A DNA stretch of 64,000 nucleotides from Panulirus ornatus (lineage: Eukaryota; Arthropoda; Malacostraca; Decapoda; Palinuridae): positions 13,770,161 to 13,834,160 of the forward strand of contig NC_092279.1 in NCBI RefSeq assembly GCF_036320965.1, in the 5' to 3' direction. The translations under genes were made by a program, and so were the position numbers. The notes below the pieces were generated by a model that searched no databases, was not told the DNA's origin, and saw only the letters and a list, made by a program, of their open reading frames with translations. Positions within the stretch are counted from its first letter, which is position 1; each line of letters begins with the position of its first letter. Below, in pieces: positions 45,501-54,300 of the stretch.

Positions 45501-47553
45501 AGACCTGAGCTATGCCATTAATTGCCCAATAGATGGTTAACAAAGGGTGAGAGGCATATGCTGACTAGTAGTAAGACGGGGTTTAAAATGTTTTTATATT
45601 TTAAAACATATTTACAGAGAACTGTAGTCATGTGGGGCACACTCTGATGAATCAGTTGGTGATCAGTTTGATAAATTTAATTTTGAATTAATTGATGAAC
45701 ATAATGGTGAATGATGTGGAACATTATGTGATATATCAGATTTACTATGTGATGAATCAGGCATTGAATCACGGTTAACTGGGTGGGTGGGGGATATATG
45801 TTAAAGGATGGTGAATTATGTAATGAACACTTATCTGTCATGAATAATATAACAACTCGCATAATGACCCATAGTAAAGTATGTATTGATTCACGTACTG
45901 AATTATAAAATGAATCAGACAAACAATGGCATGAAACGTAATGACAAAGTTGATAACTCGTGTGATGATAGCAGCCCAGCTTTGTCATCTGTCCTTTTAA
46001 ACTTGTCCTTTGTTTTCACAGGTTCACCAGCAATAGTGATCGTGTGTACGCCATTGTGTTGTCCTGGCCAAAGGGAGGTGTACTGACCTTGGGTTCAGTC
46101 CTCCCAACTCCTGAGACCCACATTTCAATGCTAGGCTACCATGAGAATAGCATCCAGCGCAACTTCCAGGTATGTTCATCATGCAGAATAGTGTAGTATT
46201 CATTCCAGGATGAAAAGGTGTTTTATAAGACAGCATTGAGTGCTATATAACCTGAGAAACTTCACTTAGCAGAGGTTTCATATTACCAATAAATTTGTAT
46301 GAAGTTAGGGGATAAAATTTGGCATATACTGCATATTTATTATTGAAAATAGGGCTGTATTGGACCATAATCATTTAGGAATTTAGTTAGAAGCAGAACA
46401 GAGGAATGGGAAGATCTACATCATGCTTTTTATGATTTTGTTACTTGAAGACTTTTTTTCCCCATTGAATGGTCACCTTGATAAGTATTTATCTCAAGTA
46501 TTCATTCAACACAATTAGTTTCATATATTGTTATGAATACCTTGCACTCTCACTAAAGCAGGAAAAGGCAAGTAGTTATTAACAGAAAAACAATAAAAGT
46601 CTGAGTCTTCAGTTTCAAGTATATTCTGCTGATCCTATCCACTGCATAGCCTCCTGTGTTACTGGCAGTTTTTGTCTTGATGATTCATGTTTTTCTTTAT
46701 TTTCTTGTGTTCATGAAACTTGGAATTTCACATACACTTGTTTGTAAAACATGGGTTATAAGGCTGTACTTTTTGTTGTAATAAGTATGTATGAATCTGC
46801 AAAAGGTAGGTCCTTGCTCTGTTTAATTTGTAAGCATGAGCTGGAAGTCTAAGTACATTGTTATTCATTAACTTGAGGTTGATTATGATGAAAAGAATTT
46901 TCTGTGACAGAGTTATGTAATTCCCTAATTTTTAAATGGAAAAAATGTTACATTACACATGACAGTTAGAGATTGGATGCAAGTAAATGCTGTCTTTCTT
47001 TGTTTCTGGCACTCGCAAACCCCTATCAGGTAGGGAAAAAATTTATGAGATTCTCTAAATGCTATCGGTTTTATCTATTGTTAAAAAAGGTTTGTTTGAA
47101 TCTTAACCCCTAACTTCAATTTTTCACATTAGATATAGATTTCAAAATAAATCAAAATTTTATCCAGAGAATTGTTTGAAGCTTCACTTGTGGAGCTGAA
47201 CAACTAAAATAACATTCTTCTTCAAGTTTCATATAGGCTAGGCAATAGTGATTATTAAAATTGGCATTTTCAAAGCATTTTGAGAAGTAGTTTTCCCTGT
47301 AAAATAGCACACTGTATGCATAAAAATTAGTATACTCATCTTTACCATGCTGTGTGCCTTAGCAGGTCCTCATATGTAAAGTGATAATTTTTCATTTCAG
47401 CTAAAATTGGTGAGTAAGGGAATGCAGGTGGTGTTCCCACCCATGTCGGATGTGAGCAGCCAGTGGGCATGGGTACTGGTCATGTCTGGAGTTGAGCCAG
47501 TAGCCAGAACAGCACCTCCCCCATCTGTCATGTTATGGAATGACTTAGCTTAG
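31419..47553 (+). CDS. Alpha-L-fucosidase 2 (GH29), complete, nine exons
   Basis: Tandem paralog of the gene at 22,171. Exons: 31419-31458, 34711-34866, 35076-35324, 36478-36641, 43087-43288, 43459-43599, 43704-43866, 46022-46169, 47401-47553. Coding exon lengths and phases equal those of the paralog except a last exon three bases longer, giving 471 aa. The signal peptide [18 protein letters not shown] is followed by [15 protein letters not shown] (His46), HHEGF, WSDG (nucleophile Asp215) and HKWENC (Glu279) are all kept. Extra sequons NES and NAT distinguish it from paralog 1. An upstream ATG at 31,370 is out of frame. Intron 4 (36,642-43,086) is 6.4 kb against 0.4 kb in the paralog because of LINE insertions; the exons remain intact. 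Exons 4-9 use fewer CpG-containing codons than paralog 1. Expected to be an active secreted or lysosomal enzyme. Confidence 0.95.
31787..31849. repeat. (TA)n microsatellite in fucosidase-2 intron 1
   Basis: TA run of about 62 bp. Confidence 0.96.
32442..32515. repeat. (CT)n microsatellite in fucosidase-2 intron 1
   Basis: CT run of about 74 bp. Confidence 0.97.
33330..33389 (+). other. Intron-1 block shared with fucosidase 1
   Basis: AAAGCTTCGTCGACTTATAA and ACTGCGATTGTCAATGAAAT here align with AAAACTTCGTTGACAGTAAC and ACTGCGAACAACGTTGAAAT at 23,527-23,592, both ending in TTTACGTT. Position (intron 1 of both genes) and order agree. It may be leftover duplication homology or a conserved regulatory element. 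Confidence 0.55.
33972..34037. repeat. (CT)n microsatellite
   Basis: CT run of about 66 bp in intron 1 of fucosidase 2. Confidence 0.97.
36810..37331 (+). mobile_element. LINE 3'-UTR fragment, long form, + orientation
   Basis: From about 36,940 it reads CATGGAAAGTTCTGTGGGGC, then GGCCTTTGTTGTCTTTTCCT (module 1), T/G-rich simple sequence, GGGCCATTCTTTCGTCTGTT and GCTACCTCGCTAACGCGGGA (module 2), and a short A tail. It contains no ORF. The preceding 36,810-36,935 resembles the same 3' UTR in the opposite orientation, so the left part is a composite. It lies in fucosidase-2 intron 4 and meets copy B tail to tail. Confidence 0.75.
37332..39303 (-). mobile_element. LINE copy B, longest and fully open
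   Basis: Non-LTR retrotransposon copy on the minus strand, 5'-truncated at about 39,303, where the ORF meets an AT-rich stretch ending in ATACATATATATATTTTT. It carries one uninterrupted reverse transcriptase frame, a short-form 3' UTR ending in GCGCTACCTCGCAAACGCGG, and a poly(A) tail (T run at 37,331-37,353). It is inserted in intron 4 of fucosidase 2, antisense to that gene. No endonuclease domain is present, so it cannot move by itself. Confidence 0.93.
37537..39285 (-). CDS. LINE reverse transcriptase (partial ORF, 582 aa)
   Basis: RNA-directed DNA polymerase of a non-LTR element. In order: [11 protein letters not shown] (41-51), [12 protein letters not shown] (91-102), [14 protein letters not shown] (151-164), motif [13 protein letters not shown] with Asp221 (219-230), motif [15 protein letters not shown] (277-290), motif C FADD (327-330), then a long C-terminal part with [27 protein letters not shown] and [12 protein letters not shown]. 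The true start codon lies upstream of the truncation; the Met used here is simply the first in frame. The FADD box and layout suggest an RTE/CR1-like LINE, but I do not assign a clade. No stops or frameshifts, so insertion was recent. Confidence 0.9.
   Translation of the reverse strand: MFWKEVNKVRKTREQMGTSVKGANGEVITSSGDVRRRWSEYFEGLLNVFDDRVADIGCFGRGGVQSERVREDDLVNREEVVEALRKMKAGKAAGLDGIAVEFIKKGGDCIVDWLVRLFNVCMTHGEVPEDWRNACIVPLYKGKGDKSECSNYRGISLLSIPGKLYGRILIERVKACTEHQIGEEQCGFRSGRGCVDQVFALKNVCEKYLEKQMDLYVAFMDLEKAYDRVDRDALWKVLRIYGVGGKLLEAVKSFYRGCKACVCVGREESDWFSVNVGLRQGCVMSPWLFNLFMDGVVREVNARVLERGASMKSVGDERAWEVSQLLFADDTALVADSCEKLQKLVNEFGKVCGRRKLRVNVNKSKVIRYSRVEGQVNWEVSLNGEKLEEVKCFRYLGVDLAADGTMEAEVDHRVGEGAKILGALKNVWKSRTLSRKAKMGMFEGIVVPTMLYGCKTWAMDRVVRRRMDVLEMRCLRTICGVRWFDRVSNVRVREICGNKKSVVERAEEGVLKWFGHMERMSEERLTKRIYVSEVEGTRRRGRPNWRWKDGVKKILCDRGLNMQEGERRARNRVNWSDVVYRG
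39336..39487 (+). mobile_element. Solo LINE 3'-UTR module 1
   Basis: Reads TTTGTTGTCTTTTCCTAGTG, CTACCTCGTGCACGTGCGGG, GGCGACTGGAATGAATAAAG and TATGAATTATGTACATGTG, then (TA)n. It matches 37,028-37,150, sharing the unusual CGTGCAC variant. It ends where the poly(T) of copy C begins. Confidence 0.7.
39488..41075 (-). mobile_element. LINE copy C, one in-frame stop
   Basis: Nearly identical to copy B. The reverse transcriptase frame is open at 41,075-39,979 and again at 39,954-39,688. Between them the Arg codon after RWFD is a stop (CGA to TGA, a CpG-type change). The 5' truncation is at [10 protein letters not shown], followed by TATGTATATATATATA. The tail meets (TA)n at 39,467-39,487. It lies antisense in intron 4 of fucosidase 2 and forms the left arm of a large inverted repeat with copy D. 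Confidence 0.9.
41112..42196 (+). mobile_element. LINE copy D, + orientation
   Basis: Begins at ATGGATGGGGTTGTTAGGGA, immediately after (TA)n, and stays open to the stop at 41,983. It covers [21 protein letters not shown] and the whole C-terminal part. A short-form 3' UTR and an A tail of about 26 follow. It is head to head with copy C, 36 bp away. The open frame that starts at 41,009 crosses the junction and is an artefact upstream of 41,112. Confidence 0.92.
42200..42745 (-). mobile_element. Old diverged LINE copy
   Basis: The + strand keeps the order of the young copies with heavy change: TTTCCTGCATTAGTAAGACA, CTCCATGTGTCCATACCGTT, ATCAAACATACCCATCTTTG, CACACCTGGGTATGTAAAGC and TCTCCCCAGTCAGACTTGCA. 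It represents an older wave of the family, or a related subfamily, directly beside young copy D. Confidence 0.75.
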
Positions 47554-47653
47554 AGGCCAACTTGAGCTTATACATACCTGATCATTAAGAAGGCTAGTGC
47601 CAAGTTTAATTATTTTAACCATATGATGGAGACAGTTAAGCATGATAATGTTA

Positions 47654-47659
47654 AATAAA
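47654..47659 (+). terminator. Candidate poly(A) signal of fucosidase 2
   Basis: AATAAA occurs 101 bp after the stop codon, the first canonical hexamer in the 3' flank. Confidence 0.5.
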
Positions 47660-47757
47660 AAACATATTTATGCTAGTTCATGATGGGCTTGGTGGTGTCA
47701 AGAATGGATGATGGCAAACAAGTATTAATATGTATGTGTGTATATATATATATGTAT

Positions 47758-48327
47758 GGAGGAAGTGAAGTGTTTTAAATATCTGGGAGTGGATTTGGCA
47801 GCGGATGGAACCATGGAAGCAGAAGTGAATCATAGGGTGGGGGAGGGGGCGAAAATTCTGGGAGCCTTGAAGAATGTGTGGAAGTCGAGAACATTATCTC
47901 GGAAAGCAAAAGTGGGTATGTTTGAAGGAATAGTGGTTCCAACAATGTTGTATGGTTGTGAGGCTTGGGCTATGGGTAGAGTTGTGCGCAGGAGGGAGGA
48001 TGTGCTGGAAATGAGATGTTTGAGGACAATATGTGGTGTGAGGTGGTTTGATCGAGTAAGTAATGTAAGGGTAAGAGAAATGTGTGGTAAAAAGAGTGTG
48101 GTTGAGAGAGCAGAAGAGGGTGTTTTGAAATGGTTTGGTCACATGGAGAGAATGAGTGAGGAAAGATTGACCAAGAGGATATATGTGTCAGAGGTGGAGG
48201 GAACGAGGAGAAGTGGGAGACTAAATTGGAGGTGGAAAGATGGAGTGAAAAAGATTTTGAGTGATCGTCGCCTGAACATGCAGGAGGGTGAAAGGCGTGC
48301 AAGGAATAGAGTGAATTAGAACGATGT

Positions 48328-48330
<3 letters not shown>
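47758..48330 (+). mobile_element. LINE copy E, truncated at both ends
   Basis: Open frame from GGAGGAAGTGAAGTGTTTTA to the LINE stop region (VNWNDVVY in the consensus; here a TAG after RNRVN). The 5' end joins TATATATATATGTATG. The 3' end breaks at GATGTGGTATA and passes into (TA)n, so the 3' UTR and A tail are missing. It lies about 200 bp past the stop of fucosidase 2. Confidence 0.85.
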
Positions 48331-48360
<30 letters not shown>

Positions 48361-48364
<4 letters not shown>

Positions 48365-49640
48365 TTTGCTTTGTCGCGGTCTCCCGCGTTTGCGAGGTAG
48401 CGCAAGGAAACAGACAAAAGAAATGGCCCAACCCACCCCCATACACATGCATGTACACACACGTTCACACATGCAAACATACATACCCATACATCCCAAC
48501 GTACACATATATATCCACACACAGACACACACATATACACACATGCACACAATTCACACTGTCTGCCCCTACTCACCCCCATCGCCACCTCGCCACACAT
48601 GGAATAACATCCCCTTCCCCCCTCATGTGTGCGAGGTAGCGCTAGGAAAAGACAACAAAGGCCCCATTCGTTCGCACTCAGTCTCCAGCTGTCATGCAAT
48701 AATGCCCGAAACCACAGCTCCCTTTCCACATCCAGGCCCCACTGAACTTTCCATGGTTTACCCCAGACACTTCACATGCCCTGGTTCAATCCATTGACAG
48801 CACGTCTACCCCGGTATACCACATCGTTCCAATTCACTCTATTCCTTGCACGCCTTACACCCTCCTGCATGTTCAGGCCCCGATCACTCAAAATCTTTTT
48901 CACTCCATATTTCCACCTCCAATATGGTCTCCCACTTCTCCTCATTCCCTCCACCTCCGACATATATATCCTCTTGGTCAATCTTTCCTCACTCATTCTC
49001 TCCATGTGACCAAACCATTTCAAAACACCCTCTTCTGCTCTCTCAACCACACTCTTTTTATTTCCACTCATCTCTCTTACCCTTACATTACTTACTCGAT
49101 CAAACCACCTCACACCACATATTGTCCTCAAACATCTCATTTCCAGCACATCCATCCTCCTGCGCACAACTCTATCCACAGCCCATGCCTCGCAACAATA
49201 CAACATTGTTGGAACCACTATTCCTTCAAACATACCCATTTTTGCTTTCGGAGATAATGTTCTCGACCTCCACACATTCTTCAAGGCTCCCAGGATTTTC
49301 GCCCCCTTTCCCACCCTATGATTCACTTCCGCTTCCATGGTTCCATCCGCTGCCAGATCCACCCCCAGATATCTAAAACACTTTACTTCCTCCAGTTGTT
49401 CTCCGTTCAAACTTACCTCCCAATTGACTTGACCCTCAACCCTGCTGTACCTAATAACCTTGCTCTTATTCACATTTACTCTTAACTTTCTTCTTTCACA
49501 CACTTTACCAAACTCAGTCACCAGCTTCTTGCAGTTTCTCACATGTATCAACCACCAGCGCTGTATCATCAGCAAACAACAACTGACTCACTTCCGAAGC
49601 TCTCTCATCCACAACAGACTGCATACTTGCCCCAGTAATG
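48361..49640 (-). mobile_element. LINE copy F, long 3' UTR form
   Basis: Minus-strand copy with reverse transcriptase frame 49,575-48,772 and upstream remnants to about 49,640 ([10 protein letters not shown] with a frameshift near 49,530). Its 3' UTR has both modules: GAGGTAGCGCTAGGAAAAGA at 48,630 and GAGGTAGCGCAAGGAAACAG at 48,394 on the + strand, separated by CA/TG-rich simple sequence. It ends at the same (TA)n as copy E, forming a tail-to-tail inverted pair. Confidence 0.85.
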
Positions 49641-50064
49641 TAGCATTAATGAGATGGCCTCAATTAGGGCGTTCAGTTGCCCATGCTGTCCAAGCTAGCA
49701 TAAAAAAAAAACACTTTAAACCTTAAATTCCTGGAGGTGTCATTTAGGCCTGTATGAGTCATAGGACGGTTGTATCTATGTAAATCTGCTGATATTTTAC
49801 TGAAGAGTGATGTTTACAAAAAAAATCATGAAACTCTTAAATTACAAAAAGGCTGATAGCAAAAACTTGGTGAAAATAAAAGACAGCATCATGTTTCATA
49901 AGAAGTGTAATGATTAGTATTGCTTTCCCAAAAATGTTATTGAAACTAAACTTGGATGCAAGTGATAACAGCCCCTAGATGACACCTGTTGAACAGTAAA
50001 ATTTTTCGGGAAAAATCAAGAATCCCCTTTTGCAAACATCAGTTGCATTCTTTGAGATTCCAGT
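49641..50064. other. Unique AT-rich sequence
   Basis: No gene or repeat family recognised. Confidence 0.4.
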
Positions 50065-51530
50065 GTATCTTCTGTTGGAGTGGAGTCTAAAAGCTAGGTA
50101 GGGAGGGCAGTTCCTTATCACATGTCTGGGTGTTACAATGTGTATGTTTTATCAAATTTTTTTTTTTTTTTGAAGATGAGGATCTAGAAGTACTGGTCTT
50201 TGAATTGTAAAGAAGGGGTATACTTTTTATTCTACTTGGGGGTTGGTGGGTGGTTATTAAGTTGCATGGGTGGGAGATGTCTAGTGTTGTGACAAAGATC
50301 TGAATGCTATGCAATTGAAGATAAGATTGCATGGGATGAATTATTAGGTAGTAGTTGGTTGGCAGCCAACGGCCTGGGAGATACATTACCAGTACTACCT
50401 GCCTGGGTATCAGGAGGGTTAGTGACAGCTCTGTAGCAAGCCAACACTTTAGTTTTTGTCAAGTTGCACTCATCTGACCCAGGAAGCAGTCTTTTCTTTC
50501 CACCTCACTCACATGTGGACTACTGGCATTCTGTCCACAAACACACAATCTCTCCTAGTCGCACATAACATTTGACAACACTTTGCTCACATGGCTCATT
50601 CTTCGTACCTCTAATTTTCCTGTGGTGAGTGCGACGTGCTAGCCATGCCTTTTGGCAAAATATTTCTAGGAGCAATAGATAGAAGTAGTGGGTAGGAGCA
50701 TTAGGTAGATACAGTCAGTAGGGAAATTAGGGAGAAGCCTGTGCAAACACTGCACTAGACTTGCCCTCTGCCAATGGCCACTTAAGGGTGAGGCACTAAA
50801 GGTGAAGAAGCAGCACTGAAGTTCACTAGTTATGGAAACTATTGCTGTGGCCACCCCCTTGAGGGAGTTCTATAAGCAAATAGCTGTCAGTTGTCAGAGA
50901 TATAGATAGATAGAGAATTATTTTGCTAATCACGTAGGGAAGCTCACTCACTGCTCTGCAAAGCAAAGTGGACAAATTAGATGCACACAATTATAATTTA
51001 CAATGTCAAAAGAGATGATTTATACACTGACTTCCTTTCATACCTGTTAGGTAATCCAAATCTCGGGGACAAAAACTCTTTGATCCATACATTTCCACCA
51101 CCCCATTAGATTAAAAATGGCATAATTCCTCTCTGAATCAATCACTGAACCTCTAGAACACTGCAATCATTCTCAGGTGTCAAATTTTGTATACATAAAC
51201 ATTGCATTCTTTGGAGCAAGGAATGTGTGCTCTACAGTCTACAGTTTGAAAAACCCAGAGAGGAGGCAAAAGCAGTGCTAGACAACCGATAGACTGGGTC
51301 CAAAAATCCTTCGAAGACTGTCTTCATGCCACGTATATTCAGGGACAACAGATAGGCCTATGCTGTCCAAGTTTGCCTAAAGGAAGCAACATGAGATCTA
51401 TATTCCACTAACAGCAATACCCAATACACTGCTAATGATATATTTAATGACAAACACTCAGTGTCTTGACAAACTGGTGTACTCTACAGAACATGGAATC
51501 GAGTATAGTAAGGTGGAATTTGTACAGCAA
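50065..51530 (+). repeat. 1.46-kb direct repeat, copy 1
   Basis: From GGAGTGGAGTCTAAAAGCTA to about ACATGGAATCGAGTA, base by base almost the same as 52,088-53,565. Differences seen are the T-run length (about 15 against 27), a few substitutions (for example GGTTGGCAGCC/GGTTGACAGCC) and one-base indels. No coding potential. The middle part around GGCCTGGGAGATACATTACC may itself be a dispersed repeat (inference). Confidence 0.95.
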
Positions 51531-51759
51531 TCTTATCAAATATGCTTTTTCTTCATTGAATTCTTCCAAGACTGCAAACTGGTGTAATGTTTAGTTTAAG
51601 TATTTTCCAATAACTGAAAAGATAAGAAAGCAGGGGCTAGAACTAAGATGTAAAATGTTTTTGCACTGTCCCAGATTCTTATGTCAAAGGAATTTTTATG
51701 ATGGTATGTTTTACAATGCTAGAAGGGATCCAAGGCTTTCATTGTTTCTTTGCACCAAA

Positions 51760-52015
51760 CCATTCACTAGACTCTCATTCCACAAGCCATCTCATTCCAG
51801 ACACACTACATCTACCACCCTATCATGAATCACATTCAAAAGTCCTCAAAATACTCGGTCAATATGTTTTTCATCTCTCCTTTGCCTGTTTATACCTCCT
51901 AACTTACTCCACTCACTGTTGCTCCTATTTGTTCCTTAAACTGTTCACTTAAAACATTTTATTATTTTCCAAATTTACTGATACTCTCTCCCTAGCTCTC
52001 ATTTGCCCTCTTTTT
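51760..52015 (-). mobile_element. Old LINE fragment between the direct repeats
   Basis: CTACCACCCTATCATGAATC, TCAAAAGTCCTCAAAATACT and CATTTTATTATTTTCCAAAT correspond in order to the young LINE near 39,120-39,300. It then continues with CTCTCATTTGCCCTCTTTTT, which lies further upstream in the element than any young copy here reaches. Confidence 0.65.
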
Positions 52016-52087
52016 CCCCATTTGTAATGTTGGTAAGACAGATGGTGTCTAAAAAGCAAATGCTTGGGTAGTGCAGTTCCAGAAAAG

Positions 52088-52173
52088 TGTATTTCTGGTG
52101 GAGTGGAGTCTAAAAGCTAGGTAGGGAGGGCAGTTCCTTATCACATGTCTGGGTGTTACAATGTGTATGTTTT

Positions 52174-52206
<33 letters not shown>

Positions 52207-53565
52207 GAAGATGAGGATCTAGAAGTACTGGTCTTTGAATTGTAAAGAAGGGGTATACTTTTTATTCTACTTGGGGGTTGGTGGGTGGTTATTAAGTTGC
52301 ATGGGTGGGAGATGTCTAGTGTTGTGACAAAGATCTGAATGCTATGCAATTGAAGATAAGATTGCATGGGATGAATTATTAGGTAGTAGTTGGTTGACAG
52401 CCAACGGCCTGGGAGATACATTACCAGTACTACCTGCCTGGGTATCAGGAGGGTTAGTGACAGCTCTGTAGCAAGCCAACACTTTAGTTTTTGTCAAGTT
52501 GCACTCATCTGACCCAGGAAGCAGTCTTTTCTTTCCACCTCACTCACATGTGGACTACTGGCATTCTGTCCACAAACACACAATCTCTCCTAGTCGCACA
52601 TAACATTTGACAACACTTTGCTCACATGGCTCATTCTTCGTACCTCTAATTTTCCTGTGGTGAGTGCGACGTGCTAGCCATGCCTTTTGGCAAAATATTT
52701 CTAGGAGCAATAGATAGAAGTAGTGGGTAGGAGCATTAGGTAGATACAGTCAGTAGGGAAATTAGGGAGAAGCCTGTGCAAACACTGCACTAGACTTGCC
52801 CTCTGCCAGTGGCCACTTAAGGGTGAGGCACTAAAGGTGAAGAAGCAGCACTGAAGTTCACTAGTTATGGAAACTATTGCTGTGGCCACCCCCTTGAGGG
52901 AGTTCTATAAGCAAATAGCTGTCAGTTGTCAGAGATATAGATAGATAGAGAATTATTTTGCTAATCACGTAGGGAAGCTCACTCACTGCTCTGCAAAGCA
53001 AAGTGGACAAATTAGATGCACACAATTATAATTTACAATGTCAAAAGAGATGATTTATACACTGACTTCCTTTCATACCTGTTAGGTAATCCAAATCTCG
53101 GGGACAAAAACTCTTTTGATCCATACATTTCCACCACCCCATTAGATTAAAAATGGCATAATTCCTCTCTGAATCAATCACTGAACCTCTAGAACACTGC
53201 AATCATTCTCAGGTGTCAAATTTTGTATACATAAACATTGCATTCTTTGGAGCAAGGAATGTGTGCTCTACAGTCTACAGTTTGAAAAACCCAGAGAGGA
53301 GGCAAAAGCAGTGCTAGACAACCGATAGACTGGGTCAAAAATCCTTCGAAGACTGTCTTCATGCCACGTATATTCAGGGACAACAGATAGGCCTATGCTG
53401 TCCAAGTTTGCCTAAAGGAAGCAACATGAGATCTATATTCCACTAACAGCAATACCCTATACACTGCTATGATATATTTAATGACAAACACTCAGTGACT
53501 TGACAAACTGGGTGTACTCTGACAGACATGGAATCGAGTAAGGTGGAATTATGTACAGCAATCTA
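52088..53565 (+). repeat. 1.46-kb direct repeat, copy 2
   Basis: Second copy of 50,065-51,530, offset 2,023 bp at the start and 2,035 bp at the end; the 12-bp change is explained by the longer T run at 52,180-52,206. Confidence 0.95.
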
Positions 53566-53689
53566 TTCCAAATATTGATATCAACAGATTTACCTGAAAA
53601 ATACTTGGGTCATGGAAATACACTACCATGCACAAGTATATAAGGAAATTAGTTGAGTATTTTTGTGATGAAATACTAGTACTAATTAC

Positions 53690-54300
53690 ATATAAATGGT
53701 TTTACTAGTCTGTTAGACTACCAAGATTATGTGTCTAAAATAATCAGAATCATAGAAGTGGGTAATTCAGGTTAAGTGCACAAAATGAATTTCATGGAAC
53801 TGTGAATCCTAAAAAGGCAAGTTAGACTAGAAGTAACTGTTTTGCAGCTGTTATGTCATGCACCAGATGCATGAAAATTCTTTGGAATGCAACAACTTTA
53901 AAATGACCAATTACGAAAAATGATTAGATGATGAAGAAGATAAGGCCATTTGGAAAAACTGAATAGATGGGATAAGTTTGATTAGAAAAATGAATAGATG
54001 ATGAGGAAAAGGCCTGTACAGCTGATAGTCAAACTAGTTGAAAAAATACAAAACATTTAATAGTTTTACTAGTTTGTTAAGACTTCCAGGATTTTGTGTC
54101 TAAAATAATCAGTCAGAGAAGATAGTAATTCAGGTGAAATACAAAATATCCACTTCATGTAATTGTAACGAGATAACTGTTTTGTGGTTTTTATGTCATG
54201 CACCAGATACTGATGGGTGACAATTCATTGGTATACAGCTTTAAAATGACATGAGAAGAATGGACAAATAATGAGGGTGAAGAAAGGAAGCTGTTGGTCA
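53690..54300 (+). repeat. Imperfect tandem duplication, ~360-bp unit
   Basis: Unit 1 (from GGTTTTACTAGTCTGTTAGA near 53,697) and unit 2 (from AGTTTTACTAGTTTGTTAAG near 54,061) share GTGTCTAAAATAATCAG, TTATGTCATGCACCAGAT and CTTTAAAATGAC in the same order. They are older than the 1.46-kb pair. Confidence 0.7.

Noticed and set aside
50065..53565. LTR retrotransposon with two 1.46-kb LTRs
   Set aside because: The 0.55-kb interior holds only an old LINE fragment, with no gag or pol, primer-binding site or polypurine tract that I can see.
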